From assembly GCF_035621475.1 (NCBI RefSeq), contig NZ_CP141799.1:590001-654000 (forward strand): a stretch of DNA of 64,000 nucleotides, given 5' to 3'. A program made the position numbers and the translations under genes. The notes under the pieces were generated by a model that saw only the letters and a program-made list of their open reading frames with translations, searched no databases and was not told where the DNA came from. The number at the start of each line of letters is the position of its first letter. The stretch's first letter is position 1. The stretch comes from Pseudomonas paeninsulae. Lineage in GTDB: Bacteria; Pseudomonadota; Gammaproteobacteria; Pseudomonadales; Pseudomonadaceae. Of this stretch, positions 19,524 to 27,997 are shown piece by piece.

Positions 19524-20206
19524 TGCGTGTGCCGCTGGCCTTTCTCGGCGCTTGCCTGATGGCCTTGGCGCTGTTTGCCCTGATGCTGTACATGGTCGCG
19601 CCGCCGCGCAGCCAGCCGTCCGACGAGCCGCTGACGGTGGCCAACTTCGTGCGCCTCGATGGCAATGCCAGCGACACCGCGACGCGCACCCGCCAGCAGG
19701 CGCCGCAGCCACCCCAACCGCAAACTCCGCAAGCGCCGTCTGCGCCCACCCCGGTAGCCGCCACACCGAGTGCCAAGCTGCCGACGCTGGACCTGCAACT
19801 GCCGAGTCTGAGCAGCGGTATCGCCGTCAATAGCGCGCCGACACCGAGCCTCAGTGGTTTGAGCGCCGGCGCTGCTGCGCCCAGCGCGCCGGCGCCAAAT
19901 GAAGCCGCTGGCCAGACCGGCGGCTCGGAAAGTGAAGTGATGCCGCTCAACGATGTCAGTCCGGATTATCCGCGCTACGCCTTGCAGCGCGGCATCGAAG
20001 GGCACGTCAAGCTGGCGTTCACCATAAACCGCGCCGGTGCGGTGGAGAATCTTCGGGTGCTCGAAGCCAGCCCGCAGAATGTATTCGAGCGCGAAGCGCG
20101 GCGCGCCGCCGTGCGTTGGCGTTTCGCCCCGCGTACCGAGAGCGGCCTGGCGGTGGCCCGCGAAGCGGTGAAAACCCTGTACTTCCGTCTTGAGGGAGAT
20201 CACTGA
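19523..20206 (+). CDS. tonB: TonB family energy transducer
   Basis: TonB-type protein of 227 residues. A single N-terminal anchor (FLGACLMALALFALMLYMV) is followed by a Pro/Ala-rich periplasm-spanning region (PQPPQPQTPQAPSAPTP) and a C-terminal TonB domain at residues 140-225 (DYPRYALQRGIEGHVKLAF, then VRWRFAP). It touches outer-membrane receptors and passes on the energy of the ExbB/ExbD motor. The short N-terminal anchor without a long cytoplasmic extension matches TonB2-type proteins. The receptor partner is unknown; the BtuB-like receptor at 38-40 kb is one candidate. Confidence 0.93.
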   Translation: MRVPLAFLGACLMALALFALMLYMVAPPRSQPSDEPLTVANFVRLDGNASDTATRTRQQAPQPPQPQTPQAPSAPTPVAATPSAKLPTLDLQLPSLSSGIAVNSAPTPSLSGLSAGAAAPSAPAPNEAAGQTGGSESEVMPLNDVSPDYPRYALQRGIEGHVKLAFTINRAGAVENLRVLEASPQNVFEREARRAAVRWRFAPRTESGLAVAREAVKTLYFRLEGDH

Positions 20207-20207
20207 G

Positions 20208-21305
20208 ATGCAGCGTTGGTTGCTGTTATTGATGCTGTGCACGGCGGCTGCCGCACAGGCGGCTGGGCAAAGCGTCGAACCGAGCGTGTTCCGCGCCCTG
20301 AATGCTGCCCAAGCGGCTCAGCAGCAGGGCGACTACGCCGCCGCCAGGCGGGCGCTGGAGGCAGCCAAGGCCAAACCGGATAGCCTGGAGCAAGCCTTGT
20401 TGTGGCGCAGTCGCGGCTATCTGGCCTGGGCCGAGGGGCAGAATGCCAAGGCCATCGAGTGGCTCGGCAAGGCGGTCAGCAGCGGCAAGCTGGACGCCGA
20501 GACGCAGGCCAGCGAGCAGCTCAACCTGGCCCGGCTCAACCTGCTCGAACACCGCTACGCCCTGGTCGTCAGCCTGCTGGCGCCGCAGCAGGCGGCGGCC
20601 AGTGAAGAGGTCCTGCAGATGCTGGTGCAGGCCTACCAGGGCATGGATCAGCCAGCCAAGGCGCTGCCGTTGGCCGAGCGTTATGTGCAGGGCAATCCGC
20701 ACGCGGCTGACCGCTGGTTGCAGTTCCTCGTCGCAGTCAATGCCGACCTCAAGCGTTATCCCGCCGCCGAACGCTGGCAGCGCCAGCTGCTCGGCCGTCA
20801 GCCCGATCGTGCGCAGGGGTGGCGGCAACTGGCCGCCTTGCAGCAGTTGAGCGGCCGTCACGACAAGGCGCTGGCCACTCTGCGCGCCGCGCACAGCAAA
20901 GGCCTGCGCTTCAATGCGACTGAGCTGGACAACCTGGTGCTGCTGGCCGGCGCGGCCGAGCAACCTTGGCAAGGCGCCAAGCTGCTTACCGGCATGCTCG
21001 AGCAGGGCTTGCTGCCACGCACGGCCAGCCGCGAAGAACGCCTGGCCCTGCTCTGGTGGCAGGCCCGCGAGCGCGCCGCGGCGGCGCGCATCTACCGCGA
21101 ACTGGCGGGGCGTTCGGGCAGTGCCAAGCATTGGCTGAACTTGGCCCAGTTGGAGATGGAGCAGGCGCGTTGGCAGGCCGGGCTGGATGCCCTGGCCAAG
21201 GCCGAGCGCGCCGGTGCCGAGCGCAGCAAGGTGCGCGCCTGGCGCAATTGGGCGGAAAGTGAACTGAGTGCCGAGCGAGAAAAACGCATGGCCAGCGCCG
21301 GCTAG
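20208..21305 (+). CDS. Tetratricopeptide-repeat protein, last gene of TonB2-type cluster
   Basis: Secreted 365-residue helical-repeat protein with a signal peptide at residues 1-20 (LLLLMLCTAAAAQA). Repeating helix-turn-helix units throughout (AAQAAQQQGDYAAARRALEA, LARLNLLEHRYALVVSLLAP and so on) give a TPR/SEL-like fold. A TPR gene closes TonB2 clusters in Vibrio, probably as a periplasmic scaffold. It starts 2 bp after tonB with a GGGAG ribosome-binding site, so it belongs to the operon. Confidence 0.88.
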   Translation: MQRWLLLLMLCTAAAAQAAGQSVEPSVFRALNAAQAAQQQGDYAAARRALEAAKAKPDSLEQALLWRSRGYLAWAEGQNAKAIEWLGKAVSSGKLDAETQASEQLNLARLNLLEHRYALVVSLLAPQQAAASEEVLQMLVQAYQGMDQPAKALPLAERYVQGNPHAADRWLQFLVAVNADLKRYPAAERWQRQLLGRQPDRAQGWRQLAALQQLSGRHDKALATLRAAHSKGLRFNATELDNLVLLAGAAEQPWQGAKLLTGMLEQGLLPRTASREERLALLWWQARERAAAARIYRELAGRSGSAKHWLNLAQLEMEQARWQAGLDALAKAERAGAERSKVRAWRNWAESELSAEREKRMASAG

Positions 21306-21342
21306 GTTGGCGCTGGGAGTCGTGCAGGTTGATGGCCGTGTC

Positions 21343-21496
21343 GGGTGGGTTAGGCGCGTGGCAGGTTCTGTCAGGGCACGGCCGATGCCGGTCGCGGCGT
21401 AACCCACCGGCGATGCCGGAATGGTTTTGCGCGGTGTTGGGTTACGCGGCGCTTGCTGTGCTTTCAAGGGAGCGGGTCTGCGCCGCTAACCCAACC
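21343..21496. repeat. Two inverted-repeat elements with TTGGGTTA/TAACCCAA cores between convergent genes
   Basis: GGGTGGGTTAGGCGC (from 21343) faces GGCGTAACCCACCGG (from 21396). TGTTGGGTTACGCGGCGC (21435-21452) pairs with GCGCCGCTAACCCAACC (21480-21496). Both belong to a family of GGGTTA-containing palindromes I have seen scattered in pseudomonads and other proteobacteria. They fill the 254-bp gap between the TPR gene and the DUF3299 gene and may act as terminators. Confidence 0.7.
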
Positions 21497-21559
21497 TGCG
21501 TCTGCAACCAAAACCGCAAAGAGGTCGCAGCGCATTCCATGTATGGTCGGTGCGTGCGG

Positions 21560-22081
21560 TTAGCTATCCGGCAGCTCGTAGGCGTAGATCTTGTCCGCTT
21601 GCATCTGATAACCGGCCTCGGCCAGTTCGCTGCTGCTCTGTTCGACCTGCAGCGTGCCTTCGATCCAGAACGGTTGATAGAGCGCATCCAGCAGCACGCC
21701 CAGCTCGGTGGTGACATGCACGATCTGGTTCGACGGCGGTGGCGGTACATGGATGCAGGCACCGAAGTAGGGCACCAACAGGAACTCGGTGACGCGACCT
21801 TCGTCGGTGACATCCAGCGGCACTATATAACCGGGCAACTTCACCGCCAGGCCGTCCAGTTGCTGGACCACGGGCGCGGCGGGCGACTGCTGCACGCTGG
21901 CTGGGCCGGCCTCGGACAGAGCATCCGCCAGTTGCGAGAGGTCGTGCATGGGCGCGGGTTCGACGACCTGCGGCGGCGCATCGGCCGGCACCATGTCCGA
22001 CCAGGCCAACTCACGGACCTCGGCGGCCGATATGGGCAGGGCCAGGGCGAACAGCAGGGCGGCGAGTAGCGGGCGGGACAT
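21560..22081 (-). CDS. DUF3299 domain periplasmic protein of a zinc-related cluster
   Basis: 173-residue exported protein. Signal peptide residues 1-19 (LLAALLFALALPISA), a low-complexity spacer, then the conserved core from about residue 75 (VKLPGYIVPLDVTDEGRVTEF, then FGACIHVPPPPSNQIV) that defines DUF3299. It is the last gene of a minus-strand operon with an ABC permease, an ATPase and a His-rich DUF2796 protein. I recall the equivalent P. aeruginosa genes (PA4063-PA4066) as zinc-starvation induced. A chaperone or metal-delivery role is inferred; the biochemical function is unknown. Confidence 0.85.
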   Translation of the reverse strand: MSRPLLAALLFALALPISAAEVRELAWSDMVPADAPPQVVEPAPMHDLSQLADALSEAGPASVQQSPAAPVVQQLDGLAVKLPGYIVPLDVTDEGRVTEFLLVPYFGACIHVPPPPSNQIVHVTTELGVLLDALYQPFWIEGTLQVEQSSSELAEAGYQMQADKIYAYELPDS

Positions 22082-22092
22082 TTACGGTTGCC

Positions 22093-23358
22093 TCATAAGC
22101 GTATCGACAGACCATCGGCCAGTGACTGCCGATAGGCCCGCCAGGCTGGGATACAACCCATCAACAGGGCGGCGCTCAGGATAGCGCCGAGCAGGGTCCA
22201 CTCATAGGCCGTCGGCAGGTCAAGCGGCAGATACAGGCCGTAGTTGGCCTGCACATGACTCTGCGCCCCGGCGATGCCCAGGTACAGCAGCAACAGGCCC
22301 AGCAGCACGCCGGCCAGCGCCAGGGCGAAGGCCTCCAGGATTAGCAGGCTGGCGATATGCCAAGGCCGCGCGCCGACCGAGCGCAGGATCGCCATTTCCC
22401 GCCGGCGTTCGTTGAGGCTGGTGAGAATCGCCGTGAGCATGCCGATCAGTCCGGTCAACACCACAAACAGTGAGACCACGAACAGCGCCTGTTCCGCCGT
22501 GCTCATCAGGCTCCACAGTTCCATCAGGGCGACCCCGGGCAGGATCGCCAGCAGCGGCTCGCCACGGAACTCGTTGAGCTCGCGTTGCAGGCTGAAGGTG
22601 GCGATCTTGCTGTTCAGGCCGAGGAGGAAGGCGGTGATCTGTTTCGGCTGCAGGTCCAGGCTTCGTGCTTGCTCGGCGCTGACCACGCCAGCGCCACGGG
22701 CCGGCATGCCGTTTTGCCAGTCGACATGCAGGGCTTCCATCCCGGCCAGGGAAATATGCAGGGTGCGATCCACCGGGGTGCCGGTAGGCTTGAGGATGCC
22801 GGCTACGGTGAAGGGTTTGTCGTCGTGCTTGACCAGGCTGATGGTGGCCACGCCATGGGCCAGCACCAGTTTTTCGCCGAGCCGGTAGTTCAGCGCCCGT
22901 GCCACCTCGGCGCCGAGTACCACCTCGAACGGGTCATCGGCGAAAGCGCGGCCCTTGGCCAACTGCAGGGGCTGGCTGCGAGCATAGCGATAGTGCTCGA
23001 AGTAGGCCGGGCTGGTGCCCATCACCCGATAGCCGCGGTGCGAGTCGCCGAGGGAGATGGGGATCGCCCACTTGACCTGGCGGTGCTCGGCGAAGTGCTC
23101 GAAGCTGTCCCAGCGAATGTTGTTGGTGGCATTGCCGATGCGGAACACCGAATACAGCAGCAGGTTGACCGAGCCGGAGCGCGCCCCGACGATCAGATCG
23201 GTGCCGCTGATGGTGTTGGCGAAGCTGGCGCGGGCTTCGCTGCGCACGCGTTCGACGGCCAATAACAGGCAAACGGACAGGGCGATGGCGAATACCGTGA
23301 GCAGGGCGGTGAAGCGGCGGTTGCCCAGGCTGGCCAGGGCCAGACGTAATAAGTACAC
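22093..23358 (-). CDS. ABC transporter permease (MacB/FtsX-like), zinc-related cluster
   Basis: Inner-membrane FtsX-domain permease, 421 residues. GTG 23358 (VYLLRLALASLGNRRF) is chosen for its GGAGG Shine-Dalgarno sequence and its position 2 bp after the ATPase stop. One N-terminal helix (TALLTVFAIALSVCLLL), a large periplasmic domain (residues 45-270), then three C-terminal helices. This is the mechanotransmission layout of MacB/LolC relatives, which do not import through a pore but move substrates in the periplasm or outer membrane. The metal link comes from the neighbours and the Zur-like site. Confidence 0.85.
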   Translation of the reverse strand: MYLLRLALASLGNRRFTALLTVFAIALSVCLLLAVERVRSEARASFANTISGTDLIVGARSGSVNLLLYSVFRIGNATNNIRWDSFEHFAEHRQVKWAIPISLGDSHRGYRVMGTSPAYFEHYRYARSQPLQLAKGRAFADDPFEVVLGAEVARALNYRLGEKLVLAHGVATISLVKHDDKPFTVAGILKPTGTPVDRTLHISLAGMEALHVDWQNGMPARGAGVVSAEQARSLDLQPKQITAFLLGLNSKIATFSLQRELNEFRGEPLLAILPGVALMELWSLMSTAEQALFVVSLFVVLTGLIGMLTAILTSLNERRREMAILRSVGARPWHIASLLILEAFALALAGVLLGLLLLYLGIAGAQSHVQANYGLYLPLDLPTAYEWTLLGAILSAALLMGCIPAWRAYRQSLADGLSIRL

Positions 23359-23360
23359 CG

Positions 23361-24071
23361 TCAGACCTCCAGCGCGCTGGCGGCGCGGTTGAGCTCGGCC
23401 AGCGACAGGCTGCGATCGAACAGCGGCGCCAGGCTCTGGTCGTGGCTGACGAACAGCAGGCTGGCGCCGGCGTCGCGGCATTCGGCGAACAACAACTGGA
23501 GGAAGGCTTCGCGGGCATCGGCGTCCAGCGCCGAGGTCGGTTCGTCGGCGATCACCAGTTCCGGCTGGCCGATCAGCGCGCGGGCCGCAGCGACCCGTTG
23601 CTGCTGGCCGATGGACAGTGCGTCGGCGCGGCGCTCGAGCAATGTTGGCTCCTTCAACCCGAGGTGGGCGAGCAGGGTGGCCGCAGCTTGGTCGATGCTG
23701 CCGTGGCGCTGAATGGCGCGCCTGGCACGCAGCGTGGAGAAGTGACAGGGCAGCTCGACGTTTTCGCGCACCGAGAGAAACGGCAGCAGGTTGAACTGCT
23801 GGAAGATGTAGCCGGTGTGATCGACCCGGAAGCGATCGCGGGCGCTGGCCGAGAGTGCGCTCAGTTCCTGGTCGAGCAAACGAATGCTGCCACGATTAGG
23901 CGTTTGCACACCGCCGAGCAGGCCGAGCAGGGTGGTCTTGCCGCTGCCGCTGGGGCCTTTGAGAAACAGGCTTTCGCCGCGCTGCAGGGTGAAACTGGGG
24001 ATGTCCAGCAGTTGCGCCTGGCCGGGCCAGGCGAAACCGAGATTGGACAGGCTGATCAGGGCTGAACTCAT
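23361..24071 (-). CDS. ABC transporter ATP-binding protein (LolD/MacB-like), zinc-related cluster
   Basis: Cytoplasmic ATPase of 236 residues from ATG 24071 (MSSALISLSNLGFAW), paired with the FtsX-type permease. Seen: Walker A GPSGSGKTTLLGLLGG, Q-loop region YIFQQFNLLPFLS, a signature in the variant form LSIGQQQRVAAARALIG, Walker B LVIADEPTSALDAD and the H-loop FVSHD. The LSIGQ signature in place of LSGGQ is a small deviation. The start has a weak ribosome-binding site. Confidence 0.88.
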   Translation of the reverse strand: MSSALISLSNLGFAWPGQAQLLDIPSFTLQRGESLFLKGPSGSGKTTLLGLLGGVQTPNRGSIRLLDQELSALSASARDRFRVDHTGYIFQQFNLLPFLSVRENVELPCHFSTLRARRAIQRHGSIDQAAATLLAHLGLKEPTLLERRADALSIGQQQRVAAARALIGQPELVIADEPTSALDADAREAFLQLLFAECRDAGASLLFVSHDQSLAPLFDRSLSLAELNRAASALEV

Positions 24072-24135
24072 GAAAAGGCGACACTCATGAAGTAGCGGCC
24101 GGGTTATCCCGGCCATACTGCGGCGAATGGGCGGG

Positions 24136-24717
24136 TTAAAAATTCAGCGAGGCTTGGGCCGGGGTCAGCTCGACGCCTTGCTGGCCGCTCGGGCCGATCA
24201 GTTGTACCTGAATTTTCTCGGTGGCGGGGAAGCGCTTGAACAGCTCGCTCAGGTCCAATTGTTTCAATTCATCCGGTTTTTTGCAGTCGAGTTGGTAATG
24301 CGCATGGATGTCGCCATGCTCGCTCTGCTCATCGACGGCGTGCTGTTCGTCGTGGTCGTGCTCATTGTGTGCAGCACCTGCCAGCAGCGGGTTTTGCAGT
24401 TCTTGTGTGTTCACCGTGCAATCACCTGCGTCCAGGCCGAACAGCGCCTGCGGCCGCTCAAGCTCGCCGCGCGCGGCGGCGAGCTTGGCCCGGTCGGCGA
24501 CGCTGTTGGGCGCATGTTCGAAACCGACCAGGTTCATCGCCGGGCTTTGCAGCTGCAGTTCCAGGGTTGTTCCGTCGAGCACCACATTGAGCTGGGCGGT
24601 GCCATGTTGGTGAGCGTCGAGGCTGTCGTGTTCGGCGTGCGCGTGGCTGCGCTCGTTGGCCTGGGCGACGGCCAGGGGCAGCAGGGCGAAAGGCAGGGCA
24701 AGCAGCAGGCAACGCAT
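24136..24717 (-). CDS. DUF2796 His-rich periplasmic protein, first gene of the Zur-type cluster
   Basis: 193-residue exported protein. Signal peptide residues 1-20 (LLLALPFALLPLAVAQA), then a His-rich N-terminus (NERSHAHAEHDSLDAHQHGT) and a second His/Asp/Glu-rich stretch near residue 120 (HNEHDHDEQHAVDEQSEHGD), both likely to bind zinc. It is the first gene of the four-gene minus-strand operon, and a Zur-like palindrome lies 30 bp before its start. This fits a zinc-binding component expressed in zinc starvation; the exact role is unproven. Confidence 0.88.
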   Translation of the reverse strand: MRCLLLALPFALLPLAVAQANERSHAHAEHDSLDAHQHGTAQLNVVLDGTTLELQLQSPAMNLVGFEHAPNSVADRAKLAAARGELERPQALFGLDAGDCTVNTQELQNPLLAGAAHNEHDHDEQHAVDEQSEHGDIHAHYQLDCKKPDELKQLDLSELFKRFPATEKIQVQLIGPSGQQGVELTPAQASLNF

Positions 24718-24746
24718 GGTGATCTCCGGTCAGCATTCAAGTTAGC

Positions 24747-24761
24747 TGTTACGTTATAACA
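24747..24761. promoter_or_regulatory. Candidate Zur box
   Basis: TGTTACGTTATAACA is an inverted repeat (TGTTA-N5-TAACA) containing GTTATAAC, the core of gammaproteobacterial Zur sites. It lies 30-44 bp before the DUF2796 start on the minus strand and about 85 bp before the divergent plus-strand gene. Confidence 0.65.
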
Positions 24762-24844
24762 ACTTTATATACCTCTGGCCAGCTTCACTTGGCGCGCTGC
24801 AGCCGACGTGGGAGCATGCCTGTCGTTTACTCGAGGGCAGCAAG

Positions 24845-25204
24845 ATGGTGCGAATCCGTGGACGGGTCGGCGATTGGCCGGTGGATCTGACAGTGGAACT
24901 GGATGCCCAGGACTGGGCGCAGCTGGCGCAGCACGTTGCGCCAGCTGCCGCCGCCGCTGCCGCCGCTGCCTCCGCCGCGTCGGCGACTGGCGCCGCAGCC
25001 GTGGCCAGCGATGCGCTGTGGCAGACCACCCTGGACTTGCTGCATAAGGCCGGGCAGATCGAGGGGCCGCAGCTGCTCGTCCAGCTGGCCGCGTTGGCCG
25101 GTGGCGAGGCCGCCGGTAAACGCCTGCTGGTGCGCTTGCGCCATTGCGCCCAGGTGCGCATGGAAGCCGGCGTGGATGCGCCTATCTATCATTGGGTTGG
25201 TTAA
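24845..25204 (+). CDS. Conserved hypothetical protein, 119 residues
   Basis: Small soluble protein: beta-rich start (MVRIRGRVGDWPVDLTVEL), a poly-alanine stretch of nine residues near residue 35, then a helical region (LWQTTLDLLHKAGQIEGPQL) and a C-terminal end HCAQVRMEAGVDAPIYHWVG. I do not recognise a domain. It is divergent from the zinc cluster and lies before a thioredoxin-domain gene on the other strand, an order I recall from P. aeruginosa. ATG 24845 opens the frame; the coding bias looks real. Confidence 0.75.
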   Translation: MVRIRGRVGDWPVDLTVELDAQDWAQLAQHVAPAAAAAAAAASAASATGAAAVASDALWQTTLDLLHKAGQIEGPQLLVQLAALAGGEAAGKRLLVRLRHCAQVRMEAGVDAPIYHWVG

Positions 25205-25255
25205 TAAGTACCGATGGGGTAGCCGCACAGCGACAGGTTATCCCTCTCTGACCTG

Positions 25256-25315
25256 TCGCGGCTAAAGCCTCTCCCACAGGGCTAGCTGTGCTCGTGGGAG
25301 GGGCTTTAGCCGCGA
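25256..25315. repeat. Inverted pair of REP elements
   Basis: TCGCGGCTAAAGCCTCTCCC (25256-25275, continuing to 25277) and its inverted copy GTGGGAGGGGCTTTAGCCGC (25294 to 25315) face each other around a 16-bp spacer. This is the standard paired (BIME-like) arrangement of the Pseudomonas REP family. It lies in the gap between two convergent genes. Confidence 0.85.
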
Positions 25316-25338
25316 GGCCCGATAGGCCCCAGGCCTGT

Positions 25339-26211
25339 CTAGTAAATTGCCTGATACAGCCTGCGCCGGTAGCTGGTGACCAGCGGATGCTCGTTGCCGA
25401 GCAGGTCGAACACCTGCAGCAGGGTCTTGTGCGGCAGGCCGTCGGCATAGTTGCGGTTGCGCACGAACAGCTTGAGCAGGCCGTCCAGGGCCGGCTCGTA
25501 TTGCTGGCGGGCCAATTGCTGAATCGCCAGCTGGTGGGCCGCCTCGTCATCTTCGGCGTTCTGCGCCAGGCGGGTTTTCAGGCTGGCGACGTCGGGCAGG
25601 TCGACCACCTGACGGAGGAAGGTCAGCTGGGCGCGGGCACCGGCCAGGGCCTGCTTGTGCTCATCGCCCTTGACGGCATTGAGCACCGTTTCGGCTTCGC
25701 CCAGCTCGCCGCGTTCGGCCAGGCAGCGGGCGTAGAGAATCAGCGCGGCGGCATTCTCGCTGTCTTCGCCGAGTAGTTGCTTGAGCAGGGCTTCCGCCTC
25801 GCCGATGCGGCCTTCGGCGAACAGCATGTGCGCGCTTTGCAGCAAGTCGGCCTGCGGCGCCGGCGGCTCGGCGACATGCTGCTTGAGCATTTCGCGGATC
25901 GCCGACTCTGGTTGGGCGCCGGAGAAGCCGTCGACCGGCTGGCCGTCCTTGAACAGCACCACGGTCGGCAGGCTACGGATGCCGAAGCGCGCGACTATGT
26001 CCGGCTCGGCGTCGCAGTCGACCTTGGCCAGCAGCAACTCGCCCTGGTAGCTCTCGGTGATCTGCGCCAGCAAGGGCATCAGCGCCTTGCACGGGGCGCA
26101 CCACTCGGCCCAGAAATCCACCAGCACCGGTTTGTGGAAGGAGTTCTGCACGACCAGCTGCTCGAAGCTGGCGTCGCCGGATACGTCAAAAATATAAGGG
26201 ATGTCGCTCAT
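25339..26211 (-). CDS. ybbN: Thioredoxin-domain co-chaperone (YbbN/CnoX-like)
   Basis: 290-residue cytoplasmic protein with an N-terminal thioredoxin fold (residues 1-110, active site FWAEWCAPCKAL) and a C-terminal tetratricopeptide-like helical region (ARCLAERGELGEAETVLNA and others). E. coli CnoX/YbbN shares this layout and hands protected proteins to chaperones. Here the CAPC pair keeps both cysteines, unlike the enterobacterial version, so it may also have redox activity. Start ATG 26211 is supported by the fold. Confidence 0.88.
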   Translation of the reverse strand: MSDIPYIFDVSGDASFEQLVVQNSFHKPVLVDFWAEWCAPCKALMPLLAQITESYQGELLLAKVDCDAEPDIVARFGIRSLPTVVLFKDGQPVDGFSGAQPESAIREMLKQHVAEPPAPQADLLQSAHMLFAEGRIGEAEALLKQLLGEDSENAAALILYARCLAERGELGEAETVLNAVKGDEHKQALAGARAQLTFLRQVVDLPDVASLKTRLAQNAEDDEAAHQLAIQQLARQQYEPALDGLLKLFVRNRNYADGLPHKTLLQVFDLLGNEHPLVTSYRRRLYQAIY

Positions 26212-26282
26212 GATCGGTCTCGCTGGACGAAAGTGCTAAACACTATAAATGTGGGCGCCGCCTTGCGGAAACAAGGCGGACG

Positions 26283-26939
26283 TCAGTGGCGTTGTGCGTG
26301 GTAGAGGCTGACCTGGCGAAACTCGGCCGGTTCGGCCAGGTCTGGGCAGGTGCAGGCCTCCATCACACCGAGGCGCTGGTACAGCGGATGCTGGAAGTCG
26401 CGCACCCGTGAATCGGCCACCAGCGTCTGGCGCCCGCGGCTGAGGAACTGGTCGAGCAGTGGCAGGTTGGCGCGGTCGTAGAGTACGTCGGCGACCAGGA
26501 TCAGGTCGAAGCGGTCGGCTTCCTGGAAAAAATCCGCCGAGTAGCCCAATTCCACCTCGTTGAGTGCGGCATTGGCTCGGCAGGCCGCCAGGGCCAGCGG
26601 GTCAAGGTCGCAGGCCACCACTTCGAGGGCGCCAGCCTTGGCCGCAGCAATCGCCGCGACGCCGGAGCCGGCACCGAAATCCAGTACGCGCTTGCCGCGT
26701 ACCCACTGCGGGTGTTCGGCCAGCCAGCGGGCCAGCACCAGGCCACTGGCCCAGCAGAAACACCAGTAGGGCGGCTCCTCGAGAATCCGCCGGGTTTCCT
26801 CGGGGTTGAAGGCGCGCGCCATATTGGCGGCATCGATCAGCCAGAGCTTCAGCGCGGTACCGGGCAAGTGCTCGGCCACCAGCCTGGCGTCACCGAGCCG
26901 CTCGCTCAACGCCGCTTGCAGGGCGGCGGTTGTGCTCAT
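26283..26939 (-). CDS. Class I SAM-dependent methyltransferase (lysine methyltransferase-like family)
   Basis: 218-residue methyltransferase. The SAM-binding motif I reads VLDFGAGSGVAAIAAAKAG near residues 84-102, and the acidic end of strand 2 is VVACDLDPLALAACRAN. DLILVADVLYDRANLPLLDQ is the post-II D-L-Y region typical of the ETFbeta-KMT/METTL20 and protein-lysine methyltransferase family. The start codon overlaps the stop of the lipoprotein gene (ATGA). The substrate is probably a protein lysine; not proven. Confidence 0.8.
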   Translation of the reverse strand: MSTTAALQAALSERLGDARLVAEHLPGTALKLWLIDAANMARAFNPEETRRILEEPPYWCFCWASGLVLARWLAEHPQWVRGKRVLDFGAGSGVAAIAAAKAGALEVVACDLDPLALAACRANAALNEVELGYSADFFQEADRFDLILVADVLYDRANLPLLDQFLSRGRQTLVADSRVRDFQHPLYQRLGVMEACTCPDLAEPAEFRQVSLYHAQRH

Positions 26940-27391
26940 GGCGCCGGCACCAGGCGTAACTCGCCGAGTTGCTGGCTGTCGTTGTGGCGAATCGGTTGTG
27001 GCGGCAGGCGCAGGATCAGGCGACCGGCTTGATTGACCCGCCCGCGCAGCTCGACCCGAGTACCGGGGATGAAGGCCTGAGGATTGAACGGCAGGCGAAA
27101 GGGCAGGGCCGCGCCGCTGCCGGTCAGTTGAATATTACCCAGCAGGCCCTGGGGCAAGCCGCGCGCATCGACCAGCAGCAGAGCCAGTTCGACTTCGCTA
27201 GCGCTGGGCGCGCCGAGCAGGCTGCCGCTGAGTTCGCGTAGGTGGGCCGGCAGGGGCGCAGGCGCCGCGTCGATGGTTGCTGCAGGCGCCGGCGTGGTCG
27301 GCGGCTGGGGCGGCGAGGCGGGTTCGCCGGCGCAGGCCGCGAGCAGTCCGGCCAGGGTGAGCGGAGCGAGCAGTCGCATGGCAATGTTCAT
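26936..27391 (-). CDS. YbaY-family lipoprotein
   Basis: 151-residue predicted lipoprotein. The signal ends in a lipobox LLAAC at residues 17-21, followed by a Pro/Ala-rich linker and then a small beta-barrel domain of the YbaY/YscW type ([40 protein letters not shown]). It is probably anchored in the outer membrane facing the periplasm. It is translationally coupled to the downstream methyltransferase. The molecular role is unknown. Confidence 0.8.
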   Translation of the reverse strand: MNIAMRLLAPLTLAGLLAACAGEPASPPQPPTTPAPAATIDAAPAPLPAHLRELSGSLLGAPSASEVELALLLVDARGLPQGLLGNIQLTGSGAALPFRLPFNPQAFIPGTRVELRGRVNQAGRLILRLPPQPIRHNDSQQLGELRLVPAP

Positions 27392-27529
27392 CTAAGGGGT
27401 ATGCCTGCAAGAAGCGGTGTGCCTGAAAGAGTAGTTGAGCGCGCGCCTGTATACCGCAAAGTCCTCGGCTTGTCTTGCCCGCGGGATGCGCTACCATGGC
27501 GCTTTCCTGTTCAAGGCGGCTGCCCTCCT

Positions 27530-27997
27530 ATGCACTGTCCCTTCTGCGGTGCTAACGACACCAAAGTCATCGATTCGCGCCTGGTCGCCGAGGGCGGGCA
27601 AGTGCGTCGTCGGCGCGAATGCCTGGCCTGCGAAGAACGTTTCACCACCTTCGAAACCGCCGAGCTGGTGATGCCGCGGCTGATCAAACAGGACGGCAGC
27701 CGCCAGCCGTTCGACGAGGAAAAACTGCGTGCCGGCATGCAGCGCGCCCTGGAGAAACGCCCGGTGAGCATCGAGCGTCTGGAGGCGGCCATTGCCCATA
27801 TCAAGCACCAGCTGCGCGCTACCGGCGAGCGCGAGATCAAGTCGCTGGTGCTCGGCGAGTTGGTGATGAGCGAACTGCAAAAGCTCGATGAGGTCGCCTA
27901 CATCCGCTTCGCCTCGGTATACCGGCGCTTTCAGGATCTCAACGAGTTCCGCGAGGAAATCGACCGGTTGTCCCGCGAACCCGCGAAAGAGCAATGA
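27530..27997 (+). CDS. nrdR: Transcriptional repressor NrdR
   Basis: Nucleotide-sensing repressor of ribonucleotide reductase genes, 155 residues. The N-terminal zinc ribbon uses [17 protein letters not shown] and [12 protein letters not shown]. An ATP-cone domain follows from residue 49 ([20 protein letters not shown]) through [20 protein letters not shown] 27530 starts exactly at the zinc ribbon, so the upstream in-frame extension is rejected. It overlaps ribD (TGATGA), the usual nrdR-ribD arrangement. Confidence 0.97.
   Translation: MHCPFCGANDTKVIDSRLVAEGGQVRRRRECLACEERFTTFETAELVMPRLIKQDGSRQPFDEEKLRAGMQRALEKRPVSIERLEAAIAHIKHQLRATGEREIKSLVLGELVMSELQKLDEVAYIRFASVYRRFQDLNEFREEIDRLSREPAKEQ

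Noticed and set aside
21343..21496. The GGGTTA inverted repeats as a CRISPR array
   Set aside because: The units are inverted, not direct, there are no regular spacers, and no cas genes are present.
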